From the NCBI RefSeq assembly GCF_024437655.1, contig NZ_JANBVF010000026.1:1-33419 (forward strand): 33,419 bases of DNA, in the 5' to 3' direction. Under the pieces are notes generated by a model. The model saw only the letters and a program-made list of their open reading frames with translations, had not been told where the DNA came from and searched no databases. How positions within the stretch are numbered: position 1 is the first letter of the stretch; each line of letters starts with the position of its first letter. The stretch comes from Chitinolyticbacter albus. Its GTDB lineage: Bacteria > Pseudomonadota > Gammaproteobacteria > Burkholderiales > Chitinibacteraceae. Positions 24,861 through 33,415 of this stretch are shown here, in pieces. The position numbers were made by a program, and so were the translations under genes.

Positions 24861-25931
24861 TTAGCGACCGCGGATATAGCGGTTCACTGCCTGGTTGTGC
24901 TCATCCAGCGTCTCCGAGAAGTGCGAGCTGCCATCGCCCCGTGCCACGAAATACAGCGCCTTGGAGGCCGCCGGTTGGGCAGCCGCCAACAGCGCCGCCG
25001 TTCCTGGCAACGCGATCGGCGTCGGCGGCAGGCCGGCCCGGGTATAGCTGTTGTACGGCGTATCGGTCTGCAGGTCCTTCTTGCGCAGGTTGCCATCGAA
25101 CGCTTCGCCCAGGCCGTAGATCACGGTCGGATCGGTCTGCAGCCGCATGCCGATGCGTAATCGGTTCTCGAACACCGCAGCGACCATGGGCCGATCCGAT
25201 TCGGCGCCGGTTTCCTTCTCGACGATGGAGGCCATGATCAAGAGCTCGTACGGCGAGCGCAGCGGGGTATCGGGCCGGCGCAGCTTCCAGGCCATCGCCA
25301 GCTGATCGCTGAGCTTGGCGTGCGCACGGCGCAGCACTTCCATATCGGAGCCGCCGACGGCAACGAAATAGGTATCGGGGAAGAACTGGCCTTCCAGCCC
25401 CGGCGCGCCGATCCCAAGCAAGGTGCGCAACTCGTCGTCGCTCATCAGCGTGGCCTCGGCCTTGAGCTTGGGCTGCGCGGCGAGCGCGGCACGCATCTGG
25501 CGCCACGTCGTGCCCTCAATCACGGTGAAGGCGATCTGACTGGCCTCGCCCCGCGCGATCTTGCCCAGTAGTTCCAGCATCGAGCTTGGCTGCTTCAGCT
25601 CGTAGACGCCGGCTTTGAGGCGCGTATCCTGCCCGGTCGCACGCGCCAGCAGGCGGAACGCGATGGCGTGATCGATCACGCCCTGCTGCGCCAATTGCGC
25701 CGCAATCGCGCGCACCGAGCCCGGGCCGACGGTCAACGTCACCGGATAAGCCAGCGGCAAGGGCCGGGTCACGTACCACCAGGCGGCCCCCGCCGCCACG
25801 GTGGCCGTCAGCAACGCGAGCAGCAAGAGATTGCGCAGCGTGCGCAGCAGGCCACCCTTATTCGGCTGCGCCGTCTTGCGCGATGATCGCGCCGGGGTCC
25901 GGGTCTTGGTCTGGGTCTTGCGTGCGGCCAC
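24861..25931 (-). CDS. mltG: Endolytic murein transglycosylase MltG (YceG-like)
   Basis: This 356-residue protein cleaves nascent glycan strands, probably acting as a terminase of peptidoglycan polymerisation. A basic, Thr/Lys/Arg-rich cytoplasmic tail (1-28) is followed by one membrane helix (about 30-52, NLLLLALLTATVAAGAAWWY), a LysM-like region (about 60-110) and the YceG catalytic domain. The catalytic glutamate is E238 in ASIVEKETG, followed by FENRLRIGMRLQTDPTVIYG. The start is a GTG at 25931, 6 nt after a strong GAGGT site, and lies inside dinG: the first 74 nt are read in a second frame as the dinG tail. No later start before the membrane helix is available. In many bacteria mltG is followed by tmk; here it ends at a convergent terminator. 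Confidence 0.94.
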   Translation of the reverse strand: MAARKTQTKTRTPARSSRKTAQPNKGGLLRTLRNLLLLALLTATVAAGAAWWYVTRPLPLAYPVTLTVGPGSVRAIAAQLAQQGVIDHAIAFRLLARATGQDTRLKAGVYELKQPSSMLELLGKIARGEASQIAFTVIEGTTWRQMRAALAAQPKLKAEATLMSDDELRTLLGIGAPGLEGQFFPDTYFVAVGGSDMEVLRRAHAKLSDQLAMAWKLRRPDTPLRSPYELLIMASIVEKETGAESDRPMVAAVFENRLRIGMRLQTDPTVIYGLGEAFDGNLRKKDLQTDTPYNSYTRAGLPPTPIALPGTAALLAAAQPAASKALYFVARGDGSSHFSETLDEHNQAVNRYIRGR

Positions 25932-27855
25932 GTTTTACCTCGAAGAAGCGTTTGACGGTATCGAGTTCGCGCGAGCGAAACATCGGCGGCAGGCTCTTCC
26001 ATAAGAGCTTGCCATAGGGTTTGTCGACCAGCCGCGTGTCGGCGATCATCAGGATGCCGGTATCGTGCTCGTCGCGGATCAAGCGGCCGGCGCCTTGCTT
26101 GAGCGTAATGGCGGCGTGCGGCAACTGGAAGTCGACGAAGGCGTTGCGCCCGCTCTTGCTCATCTGCTCGATGCGCGCGGCCAGCACCGGGTCGTCCGGC
26201 GGCGAGAACGGCAGCTTGTCGATCACCACCAGCGACAACTGCTCACCCTTCACGTCGATGCCTTCCCAGAAGGTCTGGCTCGCCACGAGGATGGCATTGG
26301 GCGAGCGGCGAAACTTGTCCAGGAGCTCCGTGCGGCTGCCCTGGCCCTGCAGCAGCACCGGCCAGTCGAGCTTGGCGTCCTTCAAGCGCTGGGTAACGAG
26401 CTCGTGCGCCTCGCGCATCGCCCTGAGGGACGTGAACAGCAGGAAGGCGTGGCCGTGGGTCAGCTGCAGCAAGGGCCAGGCGCGCTCGACCACCTTGGCG
26501 GTGAAGCCGGGCGTATTGGCCTCGGGCATGTCGCGCGGCACATAGAGCACCGCCTGCTGCTTGTAGTCGAATGGGCTATCCCAGGTGGCGGTCTCCGCCT
26601 CCCATAAGCCCAGCTCGTGCTGGAAGTGCTTGAACTGGCCATTGACGGCGAGCGTGGCCGAAGCAAACACCCAGGCGCGCTGGCCGCTGTTGAGCTGCTT
26701 GCGAAACAGCTCGGCAATGTTGAGCGGCGTGGCGTGCAGCATATAACCGTGCGGCGTGATGTCGATCCAATGCACCGCCTCGTCGCTGTCACCTTCCTGC
26801 CAGCGCTGCACGGTCTGGCGCAGCGCGGTGGCGCGCTCGGCGCATTTCTGCAGCTCCTCGGCGCGTTCGGCCTGCGCGATCAGCTGGCCTTCCAGTTCGC
26901 CGAGCCGCGCGATCAGCTCGGCCAGCCTCGCCTCGAACTCCGGATAGCGGTTGGCGAGTTCATGCTGCGGCAAGCGTGCCGGTTCCTGGCGGAAGGTGAG
27001 CCGGAAATCGCGCACCGCTTTCTCCAGCGCCTCGGCCGCCTGCGGCAGGTGCACGTAGTCCTTGGCGATGACGAGCGCTTCGGAGCGCGCGTCGCGCGCA
27101 AGCTCGACCAGCTGGCCGGAAGTGACCGTTTCGCCGAAGAACAGGCTGGCGATCTCCGGCAGCTGGTGCGCCTCGTCGAAGATCACCGTATTGCAGGCCG
27201 GCAGCAGCTCGCCCGCACCTTCGTCGCGCAGCCAGACATCGGCAAAGAACAGGTGATGGTTGACCACGACCACGTCGGCCTCCTGCGCCTCCTTGCGCGC
27301 CTTCAGCACGAAGCAGTCCTTGTGGTTCGGGCAATCGGCGCCGAGGCAGTTATCGCGCGTGCTGGTCACATGCGCCCAGATCGGCGCGTCCTCGGGCACG
27401 CCGGCACAGCCGGCCTTGTCGCCCGACTGGGTAAGCTTGGCGTAGCGCTCGACCTTTTGCAGATCGGCGATATCCTCGCGCCGCATAAAGCGCCCTTCGT
27501 GCCGCGCCCGCTCCAGATGGTAGTGACAGACATAGTTGGCCCGCCCCTTGAGCAGGGCGATGGTCACGGGCACGCCCAGCAGCTCGCGCACCATGGGCAG
27601 GTCGCGCGCGTAGAGCTGGTCCTGCAGCGTCTTGGTCCCGGTCGAGACAATGACCTTGCCGCCGGACATCAGGGCAGGCACCAGGTAGGCAAAGGTCTTG
27701 CCGGTGCCGGTACCGGCCTCGGCGATCAGCTTGCCGCGCTCGCGGATCGCCTGCTCGACCGCCTGCGCCATTTCCACCTGCTGGCTACGCACCTTGTAGC
27801 CGGGAAACGCCTGGGCAAGCGGCCCGTCTGCGGCAAAGAGTTCGGTCAGCGTCAT
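25858..27855 (-). CDS. dinG: DinG/YoaA-family iron-sulfur DNA helicase
   Basis: This 665-residue superfamily 2 XPD-like 5'-3' helicase is likely involved in R-loop or damaged-DNA processing. Walker A is GTGTGKT (K53-T54) and Walker B/DEAH is D227-E-A-H230. Four cysteines between them, C110, C170, C175 and C181, fit a [4Fe-4S] cluster. C-terminal helicase motifs include LVASQTFWEGIDVKGE and QGAGRLIRDEHDTG (motif VI). Length is intermediate between E. coli YoaA (636) and DinG (716), so the symbol is a family label. The ATG at 27855 is chosen because the upstream in-frame part crosses a terminator and promoter. No good ribosome site is seen. The last 24 residues are Asp/Pro-rich and overlap mltG. 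Confidence 0.92.
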   Translation of the reverse strand: MTLTELFAADGPLAQAFPGYKVRSQQVEMAQAVEQAIRERGKLIAEAGTGTGKTFAYLVPALMSGGKVIVSTGTKTLQDQLYARDLPMVRELLGVPVTIALLKGRANYVCHYHLERARHEGRFMRREDIADLQKVERYAKLTQSGDKAGCAGVPEDAPIWAHVTSTRDNCLGADCPNHKDCFVLKARKEAQEADVVVVNHHLFFADVWLRDEGAGELLPACNTVIFDEAHQLPEIASLFFGETVTSGQLVELARDARSEALVIAKDYVHLPQAAEALEKAVRDFRLTFRQEPARLPQHELANRYPEFEARLAELIARLGELEGQLIAQAERAEELQKCAERATALRQTVQRWQEGDSDEAVHWIDITPHGYMLHATPLNIAELFRKQLNSGQRAWVFASATLAVNGQFKHFQHELGLWEAETATWDSPFDYKQQAVLYVPRDMPEANTPGFTAKVVERAWPLLQLTHGHAFLLFTSLRAMREAHELVTQRLKDAKLDWPVLLQGQGSRTELLDKFRRSPNAILVASQTFWEGIDVKGEQLSLVVIDKLPFSPPDDPVLAARIEQMSKSGRNAFVDFQLPHAAITLKQGAGRLIRDEHDTGILMIADTRLVDKPYGKLLWKSLPPMFRSRELDTVKRFFEVKRGRTQDPDQDPDPGAIIAQDGAAE

Positions 27856-27882
27856 GGTGGCTTGAGCGAGGAGAATGCGATC

Positions 27883-27891
27883 ATTGTACCA
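27883..27891 (-). promoter_or_regulatory. Extended -10 promoter candidate for dinG
   Basis: On the minus strand TGG-TACAAT (TGG 27889-27891, TACAAT 27883-27888) makes an extended -10 about 28 nt upstream of the dinG ATG. It follows directly after the terminator of the SDR gene and would give a leader of only about 20 nt. No LexA-like box (CTG-N10-CAG) is evident around it. Confidence 0.42.
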
Positions 27892-27906
27892 GCACGATCG
27901 TTCGGC

Positions 27907-27934
27907 AAAAAAAGAGCCCCGCGCGCAGCGGGGC
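27907..27934 (-). terminator. Intrinsic terminator after the aroC-to-SDR gene run
   Basis: On the minus strand GCCCCGC-TGCGC-GCGGGGC (27916-27934) forms a 7-bp all-GC stem with a 5-nt loop, followed by TCTTTTTTT (27907-27915). It lies about 110 nt after the SDR stop and just before the dinG promoter candidate. Confidence 0.87.
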
Positions 27935-28043
27935 CAGCAACAGGGAGATGGAGACACAACGGAGGAAAGCGTGCTCTGCACGCTACCTACGCTGGGTGTG
28001 ACGCTCCTCGTTGCCGTTTTGTTTCCGGTGATTTCCGGTGAAT

Positions 28044-28808
28044 TTAACCGGGAACCTGTTCGTTGAAGACCACGGTCTCGCCGCTATGACCGTGGCTGGC
28101 GGCGCCCATCCAGTAGATCAGTGCCGGCGCGATGCTATCGGTGGCGGGCAGGCTGTCCTTGGATTCAGCCGGGTGCGTCTTGGTGCGGAACGGCGACTGG
28201 ATCGGTCCCGGCACCAGCAGGTTGATGCGCAGGTGCGGCCAGCGATCCCATTCGCTCGCGGCGATCTCCACCCAGGTCTTCTGCGCCGACTTGGCCGCGC
28301 TGTAGCCTCCCCAGAACGCCTTGGGCACCAGCGCATGGCTTTCACCCAGCACCAGCACCGAGGCATCCGGTGCCTTCTCCAGCAGCGGTAGCAGCGCGCG
28401 CGTCATCGCAAATGGCGCTGCCACGTTCACCCGGTACTGCTCGACCCATTCGTCGAGCTTCTGATTGGTCAACGGCGACAGATGCGCAAAGCCATTGGCC
28501 GCATGCAGGATGCCATCGAGCCGGCCAAACTCGCGCTGGATCAGCACCCCCATCTGCCCGAGCTCGGCCTCGTTCACCTTCGCCAGATCCATGGGGATGG
28601 CCGCCGGCTTGGCGCCACCGACCGCTTCGATCGCGTCGTAGACGCGGGCGAGCTTCTTTTCGTTGCGCCCGAGCAGGATCACTGTGGCGCCATGGCGCGC
28701 ATACGCGAGTGCTGCAGCCTCGCCTAGCCCCTGACCTGCTCCGGTCACCAGGATCACCCGGTCCTTCAGTTCGTCGGCCGAAGCCTGATACGTTTTCCAG
28801 TCGCTCAT
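28044..28808 (-). CDS. YciK-like short-chain dehydrogenase/reductase
   Basis: This 254-residue SDR oxidoreductase has the NAD(P)-binding motif TGAGQGLG (T22-G29) in a Rossmann fold, followed by LLGRNEKKL. The catalytic pair Y169/K173 lies in GYSAAKSAQK, with a serine about 12 residues upstream (GESHAL). The start ATG at 28808 overlaps the hpnE stop by 4 nt (ATGA). The sequence style (MSDWKTYQASADELKDR start) is that of the proteobacterial YciK group, whose physiological substrate is not established. Its coupling to hpnE suggests a possible isoprenoid/lipid redox role, but that is context only. It is the last gene before the terminator at 27907-27934. Confidence 0.92.
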   Translation of the reverse strand: MSDWKTYQASADELKDRVILVTGAGQGLGEAAALAYARHGATVILLGRNEKKLARVYDAIEAVGGAKPAAIPMDLAKVNEAELGQMGVLIQREFGRLDGILHAANGFAHLSPLTNQKLDEWVEQYRVNVAAPFAMTRALLPLLEKAPDASVLVLGESHALVPKAFWGGYSAAKSAQKTWVEIAASEWDRWPHLRINLLVPGPIQSPFRTKTHPAESKDSLPATDSIAPALIYWMGAASHGHSGETVVFNEQVPG

Positions 28809-30112
28809 TGCTGCACCGTGTTGCTGTTCAATGTCGCCATTATCCCACGCGCGGCGCGCAATCCGCTCTGCACCGCGCCTTCCAGTGTCGCCGGGTAGTC
28901 GCCCGCCGTGTAGTCGCCGGCCAGCCACAGCGTGGCGTCATGCGTGGCATTGTCCGGCCGCGCGAGACCCGGCACGCAGGCAAAAGTGGCCCGCTTCTCG
29001 GCAATGCTGCGCAGCCAGGCGGGCACGCCCCAGCCGAAGGCGGCATCGAGCTCGGCAACGATGGCGGCCTCCAGTTCGGTGCGTGGCAGCTGCGAGTGTG
29101 CGCCTTCGGCCGAGAGCACCACGGCGATGCGATTGGGCGCATCGTGGGTATACGCATGATCGAACACCCATTGCACCAGTCCGCCGGAGAGCCCGACCAT
29201 GGGCTGCGGCAGCGCCGCGCGCGGGTATTCCAGATACAGCGTGACGATGGGCTGAAAATCCCAGGCCGCGACCGCGGCGGCCAGCTCGGGCGCAACACCG
29301 GCCAAGGCCATGGTCAGCCGGTGCGGCGGCAGCGCGCAGATCACGCCATCGAAGCGCCGTGCTTCGTCGTTCACCTGCCAGCCAGTCACATCGCGGCGCA
29401 GCGTTTTCACGGTGAGACCAAGTTCGACCGCACCGCCGTTCTTGGCCAGCCAGCTGGCCGCGGCATCGGGCAGCAAGGCAGAGAAGTCGATGCGCGGAAA
29501 CAGAAAATCGGAATCGGTGCTGGCGCCACCCAGGCTGTCGCGCAGCACATTGAACAACACCTGGGTCGATGCCTGCTCTAGCGGCGTATTGAGCGCAGCC
29601 ACCGTCAACGGCTGCCAGAAGCGGGCGATCAGCGCAGCGGGCTGCCCGGCGCGCATCAACCAGTCTGCCACGGACAGATCGGGATCACAGCGCCAACCGC
29701 CGCGCTGGGCTGACGACACCGCACGCGTCAGCGCCCAGCGCTCGGCGAGCGACAGGCCACGCGCAGTGAGCAAGGCAGCGGCCAGATGCCACGGCGCCGG
29801 CCAGGCCGGGCAGCGCATGTGAAAACCAGGCCGCACTGCCAAATCGAGCGGCGTGCGCAGGAACGCGGTATCGGGATCGACGCCGACGCGGCGCATCAGC
29901 GCCAGTAGCTCGCCATAGCCACCGATCAACAGATGCTGGCCGTTGTCGAGCAGGCGCCCATCGAGCTCGACCCGCCGCGCCCGGCCACCGAGCACGCGCC
30001 CGGCTTCGAGCACGGTGACACGCGCGCCAAGGCGGGTTGCCTCGACCGCGGCGGCCATGCCGGCATAACCACCACCGAGTACGGCGAGATGAGGACAAAT
30101 TTCTGATTTCAT
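28805..30112 (-). CDS. hpnE: Hydroxysqualene dehydroxylase HpnE
   Basis: This 435-residue FAD-dependent amine-oxidase/desaturase-fold protein performs the reductive removal of the hydroxyl of hydroxysqualene to give squalene, the hopanoid precursor. The N-terminal dinucleotide motif is GGGYAG (residues 13-18), followed by the E-A-G of the FAD ribose site (VTVLEAGRVLGGRARR) and LLDNGQHLLIGGY, which is characteristic of HpnE. The C-terminal FAD contact is LWLAGDYTAGDYPATLEGAV. It overlaps the GNAT gene upstream and the SDR downstream by 4 nt each. The presence of hpnD two genes upstream confirms the pathway. A carotenoid-type desaturase is the alternative, less likely given the hpnD link and the motif set. 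Confidence 0.94.
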   Translation of the reverse strand: MKSEICPHLAVLGGGYAGMAAAVEATRLGARVTVLEAGRVLGGRARRVELDGRLLDNGQHLLIGGYGELLALMRRVGVDPDTAFLRTPLDLAVRPGFHMRCPAWPAPWHLAAALLTARGLSLAERWALTRAVSSAQRGGWRCDPDLSVADWLMRAGQPAALIARFWQPLTVAALNTPLEQASTQVLFNVLRDSLGGASTDSDFLFPRIDFSALLPDAAASWLAKNGGAVELGLTVKTLRRDVTGWQVNDEARRFDGVICALPPHRLTMALAGVAPELAAAVAAWDFQPIVTLYLEYPRAALPQPMVGLSGGLVQWVFDHAYTHDAPNRIAVVLSAEGAHSQLPRTELEAAIVAELDAAFGWGVPAWLRSIAEKRATFACVPGLARPDNATHDATLWLAGDYTAGDYPATLEGAVQSGLRAARGIMATLNSNTVQQ

Positions 30113-30621
30113 ATCAGTTCATCCGCCCGCAATTCGTAGCGCGTCGAGGCCGCGCCATCCAGCATGCGGCTACAGACGGCGCCAAAGCCCAAGGCCTGCA
30201 GTAGGCGTACGCTGCGCCGGTTGTGATCGAAGGTATACGCAGTCATCAAGGCCAGCCTGGCGTGGTTGAAGGCGTGGAACAGCAAGGCATGGCAGGCCTC
30301 GCGCATATAGCCCAGCCCCCAGTGATCCGGGTGCAGTACCCAGCCGATCTGGAATTCGTCGAGCGTGTTGTAGATCAGCTCGATCTCGCCGATCAGGGCG
30401 TCGCTGCGCCACACGCCGACGCTCCCCACGCCCCAGCGTTGCCAGCTGGCCCGGCCGACCATCAAGGCATCGCGAGAGCGCGCCTTGTCGGGCTTGGGGT
30501 ACCCAGAGCAGCTGACCACGACAGGGTCGGACATGATGGCAAATACGGCGTCAAAATCATCCGCCGATAGCGGACGCAACACCAGGCGCGAAGTCGCGAT
30601 TACGGTCACCGCCTCAGCCAA
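30109..30621 (-). CDS. GNAT family N-acetyltransferase (RimJ/RimL-like)
   Basis: This 170-residue acetyltransferase has the RimJ/RimL-type layout: SRLVLRPLSADDFDAVFAIM at the start, an IGEIELIYNTLDEFQIGWVLHP core, an acetyl-CoA loop written HWGLGYMREAC (a variant of the Q/RxxGxG/A pattern), and HNRRSVRLLQALGFG near the end. The substrate may be a small molecule or a protein N-terminus; it cannot be predicted. It is wedged between hpnD (8-nt overlap at its start) and hpnE (4-nt overlap at its stop), so it is translated with the squalene genes although no acetylation step is known in that pathway. Confidence 0.91.
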   Translation of the reverse strand: MAEAVTVIATSRLVLRPLSADDFDAVFAIMSDPVVVSCSGYPKPDKARSRDALMVGRASWQRWGVGSVGVWRSDALIGEIELIYNTLDEFQIGWVLHPDHWGLGYMREACHALLFHAFNHARLALMTAYTFDHNRRSVRLLQALGFGAVCSRMLDGAASTRYELRADELI

Positions 30622-31450
30622 ACCACCAGGTCCGCCACGCCAGCCACAGCTTGCGGATCGGCGTGAGCGACAGCCGCTGGTTCAGCACCTTTTCCGGGCC
30701 ATCGCGCTTGATCTCGGCCAGCGTGGCGCGATAGATCGCCGCCATCACGAGACCGGTGCGCTGGCGCTTGCGATCGACGCGTGGCAGTTGGGCAAGCGCC
30801 TTGTCGTAATAGCTTTCGGCGCGCTCGATCTGGAATTGCATCAGCGCCTTGAACTCTGGGCTTTCACGATAATTGAGGATATCGGCCGCCGGCACGTTGA
30901 AGCGCTGCAGCTCTTCGACCGGCAGGTAGATGCGGCCGCGGCGCGCATCCTCGCCCACATCGCGGATGATGTTGGTCAGCTGGAATGCGATGCCGAGGTC
31001 GTGCGCATATTTTTGCGTGTCCTTGTCCTCGTAGCCGAAGATACGCGCCGCCATCAGTCCGACCACCGAAGCGACGCGGTAGCAATAGAGTTGCAGATCC
31101 TTGAAGCTGTTGTAGCGCGCCTGCTCCAGATCCATCTGCATGCCGTCGATGATCTCGAGGAAATGCTCGCGCTGCAGCTCGAACTTTTGCACCGGGCCGA
31201 CCAGTGCGCGCGACACCGGGTGCTCGGGGGCGCCGGCATACAGCTTGTCGATTTCGGCCCTCCACCAGGCAAGCTTGGTACGCGCGACCGCCTCGTCGTG
31301 GCATTCGTCAACCACGTCGTCGACCTCGCGGCAGAACGCATAGAGCGCGGTAATCGCCAGCCGCTGTGCCTGCGGCAGGAAGCGGAAGCTGTAGTAGAAA
31401 CTGGAGCCGCTCTGAGCGGCCTTGTCTTCGCAATATTGGTCGGGCGTCAC
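30614..31450 (-). CDS. hpnD: Presqualene diphosphate synthase HpnD
   Basis: This 278-residue trans-isoprenyl synthase of the squalene/phytoene synthase fold condenses two farnesyl diphosphates to presqualene diphosphate. The two Asp-rich Mg-diphosphate motifs are D44-D-V-V-D48 (EVDDVVDE) and D164-x2-E167-D168 (RDVGEDARRGRIYLP). The YCYRVASVVGLM and FQLTNIIRDV segments are typical. Length fits HpnD (about 280). Phytoene synthase is the close alternative, but hpnE in the same run decides for squalene. HpnC, which normally makes hydroxysqualene between HpnD and HpnE, is not in this window. The gene lies 57 nt after the DUF4136 gene with no terminator or clear promoter between. Confidence 0.93.
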   Translation of the reverse strand: MTPDQYCEDKAAQSGSSFYYSFRFLPQAQRLAITALYAFCREVDDVVDECHDEAVARTKLAWWRAEIDKLYAGAPEHPVSRALVGPVQKFELQREHFLEIIDGMQMDLEQARYNSFKDLQLYCYRVASVVGLMAARIFGYEDKDTQKYAHDLGIAFQLTNIIRDVGEDARRGRIYLPVEELQRFNVPAADILNYRESPEFKALMQFQIERAESYYDKALAQLPRVDRKRQRTGLVMAAIYRATLAEIKRDGPEKVLNQRLSLTPIRKLWLAWRTWWFG

Positions 31451-31507
31451 GATGCGATCCGGCGATGTGCTGGGGGCGCATTGTACCAGCGCCCGCTTAT
31501 TTGGCCT

Positions 31508-32143
31508 TCAGCGTTGCGGCAGGTCGAAGCGTACTTCGCGGGTGGTGCCGGAAAAACCGGGGAAGAACTGGAACAAGGCCTGGGTGAGCCAGGGTAGCGC
31601 CGGATCGAACGCGTTGTCGGATGAGGCATTGCTCGCGCTGCCTTCATAGCGCTTGGCAAAGCCACCGTCGCGCAATTGCTGGTGATCGAGAATGTCGACG
31701 CTCAGGTGGCGCGTGTAGACGATATGGGTCACCGGCACGCTACCAACGATGCCGGTTTCGGGAAAGTAGCTGGGCACCAGCACCACGCCGTTGCCGGTAT
31801 TGATGCGTTGGTAGTAGATGCCGTAGCCCACCGTGCCCCACACCGGCTGCTGCGTGACCACCGTCTTGCCATCATCGACGCCATAATCGAGTGCTACCAG
31901 CCAGTCCGCATCGGCTTCGCGCTCGACTGGCGTGAGGCCCTGCGCCGCAAGCGCGTCGCTCACCCGCGTTTCAACTTCGCGCTGCAGCAGGCTCTGCGAT
32001 TGGGCGGCGCCGCGCTGGAAAGTAAAGCGTTTTCCGGCAAACGGCTCGGTCAGATCGTGCCTAACGTGGACGTCGGCAACGAACTGCGGCGTGGCACAAG
32101 CGGTGAGCAGCAAGGCAAGCAGCACAACGAGGCCACGCAGCAT
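31508..32143 (-). CDS. DUF4136 outer-membrane-type lipoprotein
   Basis: This 211-residue lipoprotein has a signal peptide ending in the lipobox LTAC with lipidated C16. The residue after it is Ala, so outer-membrane sorting is expected. The rest is a single DUF4136-like domain: an early VHVRHDL and FTFQRG strand region, a conserved helix LLQREVETRVSDALAAQGL, and then ADWLVALDYGVDDGK. Function is unknown for this family. The start ATG (32143) has a GGGAG ribosome site; the longer frame to 32230 lies inside aroC. It begins 13 nt after the aroC stop, so it is in the same transcription unit. Confidence 0.88.
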   Translation of the reverse strand: MLRGLVVLLALLLTACATPQFVADVHVRHDLTEPFAGKRFTFQRGAAQSQSLLQREVETRVSDALAAQGLTPVEREADADWLVALDYGVDDGKTVVTQQPVWGTVGYGIYYQRINTGNGVVLVPSYFPETGIVGSVPVTHIVYTRHLSVDILDHQQLRDGGFAKRYEGSASNASSDNAFDPALPWLTQALFQFFPGFSGTTREVRFDLPQR

Positions 32144-32156
32144 GGCGAACTCCCGG

Positions 32157-33257
32157 TTAGGCGATTTTTCCCGGAATGCGCGGGGTATCGACGGAGACAT
32201 CGCCACATTGCGCACGATGGCGCAGTGCATGGTCGATCAGCGTCAATGCCAGCATCGCCTCGGCAATCGGCGTCGCGCGGATGCCGACGCAGGGGTCGTG
32301 CCGGCCAGTGGTCGCCATCATGATCGCATTGCCATCCTTGTCGATCGAGCGTCGCTCCTGCGCGATGCTGGACGTCGGTTTGACAGCGATATGGGCAACG
32401 ATATCCTGGCCGGTGGAAATGCCGCCGAGGATGCCGCCCGCCTCATTGGCGGCGAAGCCATCGGGCGTGAGCTCATCGCAATGCTGCGAGCCGCGCTGGG
32501 CAACGGATTTAAAGCCGGCGCCGATTTCTACGCCCTTCACCGCATTGATGTTCATCATGTTGAACGCGATGTCGGCGTCGAGCCTGTCGTACACCGGCTC
32601 ACCCCAGCCCACCGGCACGTTTTCGGCCACCACGGTGATCTTGGCGCCGACCGAATCGCGTTCCTTGCGGATCGCATCCATATAGTTTTCCAGCTGCTGG
32701 ATGATGCCGGCGTTGGGCGCAAAGAAAGGGTTGTTACCGACCTCGTCCCAGCTTTCGAACGGGATCTCGATCTCGCCCAACTGGCTCATATAGCCTCGGA
32801 TCACGATGCCGAACTTTTCGTTCAGCCACTTCTTGGCAATGGCGCCAGCGGCCACACGCACCGCAGTTTCGCGCGCGGAGGAACGACCACCGCCGCGATA
32901 ATCGCGTATCCCGTACTTGTGCCAGTAGGTGTAGTCGGCGTGGCCTGGGCGGAAAGTCTCGGCGATCTTGCCGTAGTCCTGGCTGCGCTGATCGGTGTTG
33001 CGGATCAGCAACGCGATCGGCGTGCCAGTGGTTTTGCCCTCGAACACGCCAGACAGGATTTCGACGGCGTCCGCTTCCTTGCGCTGCGTCACGTGGCGGC
33101 TGGTGCCGGGCTTGCGACGATCGAGCTCCAGCTGGATATCCTCGGTCGACAGCGCCATACCCGGAGGGCAGCCATCGACGACGCAACCGATGCCTGGACC
33201 ATGGCTTTCGCCAAACGAGGTGACGGTAAACAACAGGCCTAGCGTACTGCCGGACAT
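32157..33257 (-). CDS. aroC: Chorismate synthase
   Basis: This 366-residue FMN-dependent lyase converts 5-enolpyruvylshikimate-3-phosphate to chorismate, the last shared step of aromatic amino-acid synthesis. The N-terminal signature [11 protein letters not shown] (S14 onward, with conserved H19) is followed by GCPPGM, the [10 protein letters not shown] segment, the [11 protein letters not shown] signature and a C-terminal [18 protein letters not shown] block. Length is the usual bacterial value. ATG 33257 is chosen because AGGGG lies 7 nt upstream; a longer frame begins at 33278. It heads a minus-strand run with the DUF4136 lipoprotein and the squalene genes. Confidence 0.97.
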   Translation of the reverse strand: MSGSTLGLLFTVTSFGESHGPGIGCVVDGCPPGMALSTEDIQLELDRRKPGTSRHVTQRKEADAVEILSGVFEGKTTGTPIALLIRNTDQRSQDYGKIAETFRPGHADYTYWHKYGIRDYRGGGRSSARETAVRVAAGAIAKKWLNEKFGIVIRGYMSQLGEIEIPFESWDEVGNNPFFAPNAGIIQQLENYMDAIRKERDSVGAKITVVAENVPVGWGEPVYDRLDADIAFNMMNINAVKGVEIGAGFKSVAQRGSQHCDELTPDGFAANEAGGILGGISTGQDIVAHIAVKPTSSIAQERRSIDKDGNAIMMATTGRHDPCVGIRATPIAEAMLALTLIDHALRHRAQCGDVSVDTPRIPGKIA

Positions 33258-33305
33258 CGCGATTCCCCTGTAGCGCAAGCGCGCCCTATCGATTCGAATC
33301 CGGGG

Positions 33306-33314
33306 ATTTTAACA
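33306..33314 (-). promoter_or_regulatory. Extended -10 promoter candidate for aroC
   Basis: On the minus strand TGT-TAAAAT (TGT 33312-33314, TAAAAT 33306-33311) forms an extended -10 element about 50 nt upstream of the aroC ATG. TTGACG lies only 8 nt upstream of the hexamer, too near to be its -35. Confidence 0.4.
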
Positions 33315-33380
33315 CGGCGCGTCAACCAGACCGGCGGACCACCGATTGGGGGAAGGTCAATCAATGCCCTATCTCGCGAG

Positions 33381-33415
33381 CAAAGCAAAACCCCCAGCCT
33401 TTCGGTCTGGGGGTT
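33381..33415 (-). terminator. Terminator of a minus-strand gene beyond the right edge
   Basis: AACCCCCAG (33389-33397) and CTGGGGGTT (33407-33415) form a perfect 9-bp stem with a 9-nt loop. On the minus strand the stem is followed by a T-rich tail (TTTTGCTTTG), so it should end a transcript that enters from position >33419. No coding part of that gene is visible here. Confidence 0.75.

Noticed and set aside
26617-28041. 474-codon plus-strand frame opposite dinG
   Set aside because: Antisense shadow that also runs through the SDR terminator and the dinG promoter candidate; no recognisable motif.
31474-31494. Hairpin GGGCGC/GCGCCC between the DUF4136 gene and hpnD as a terminator
   Set aside because: Only 6 bp with a 9-nt loop and no T-run on either strand; the gap is short and genes on both sides probably share a transcript.
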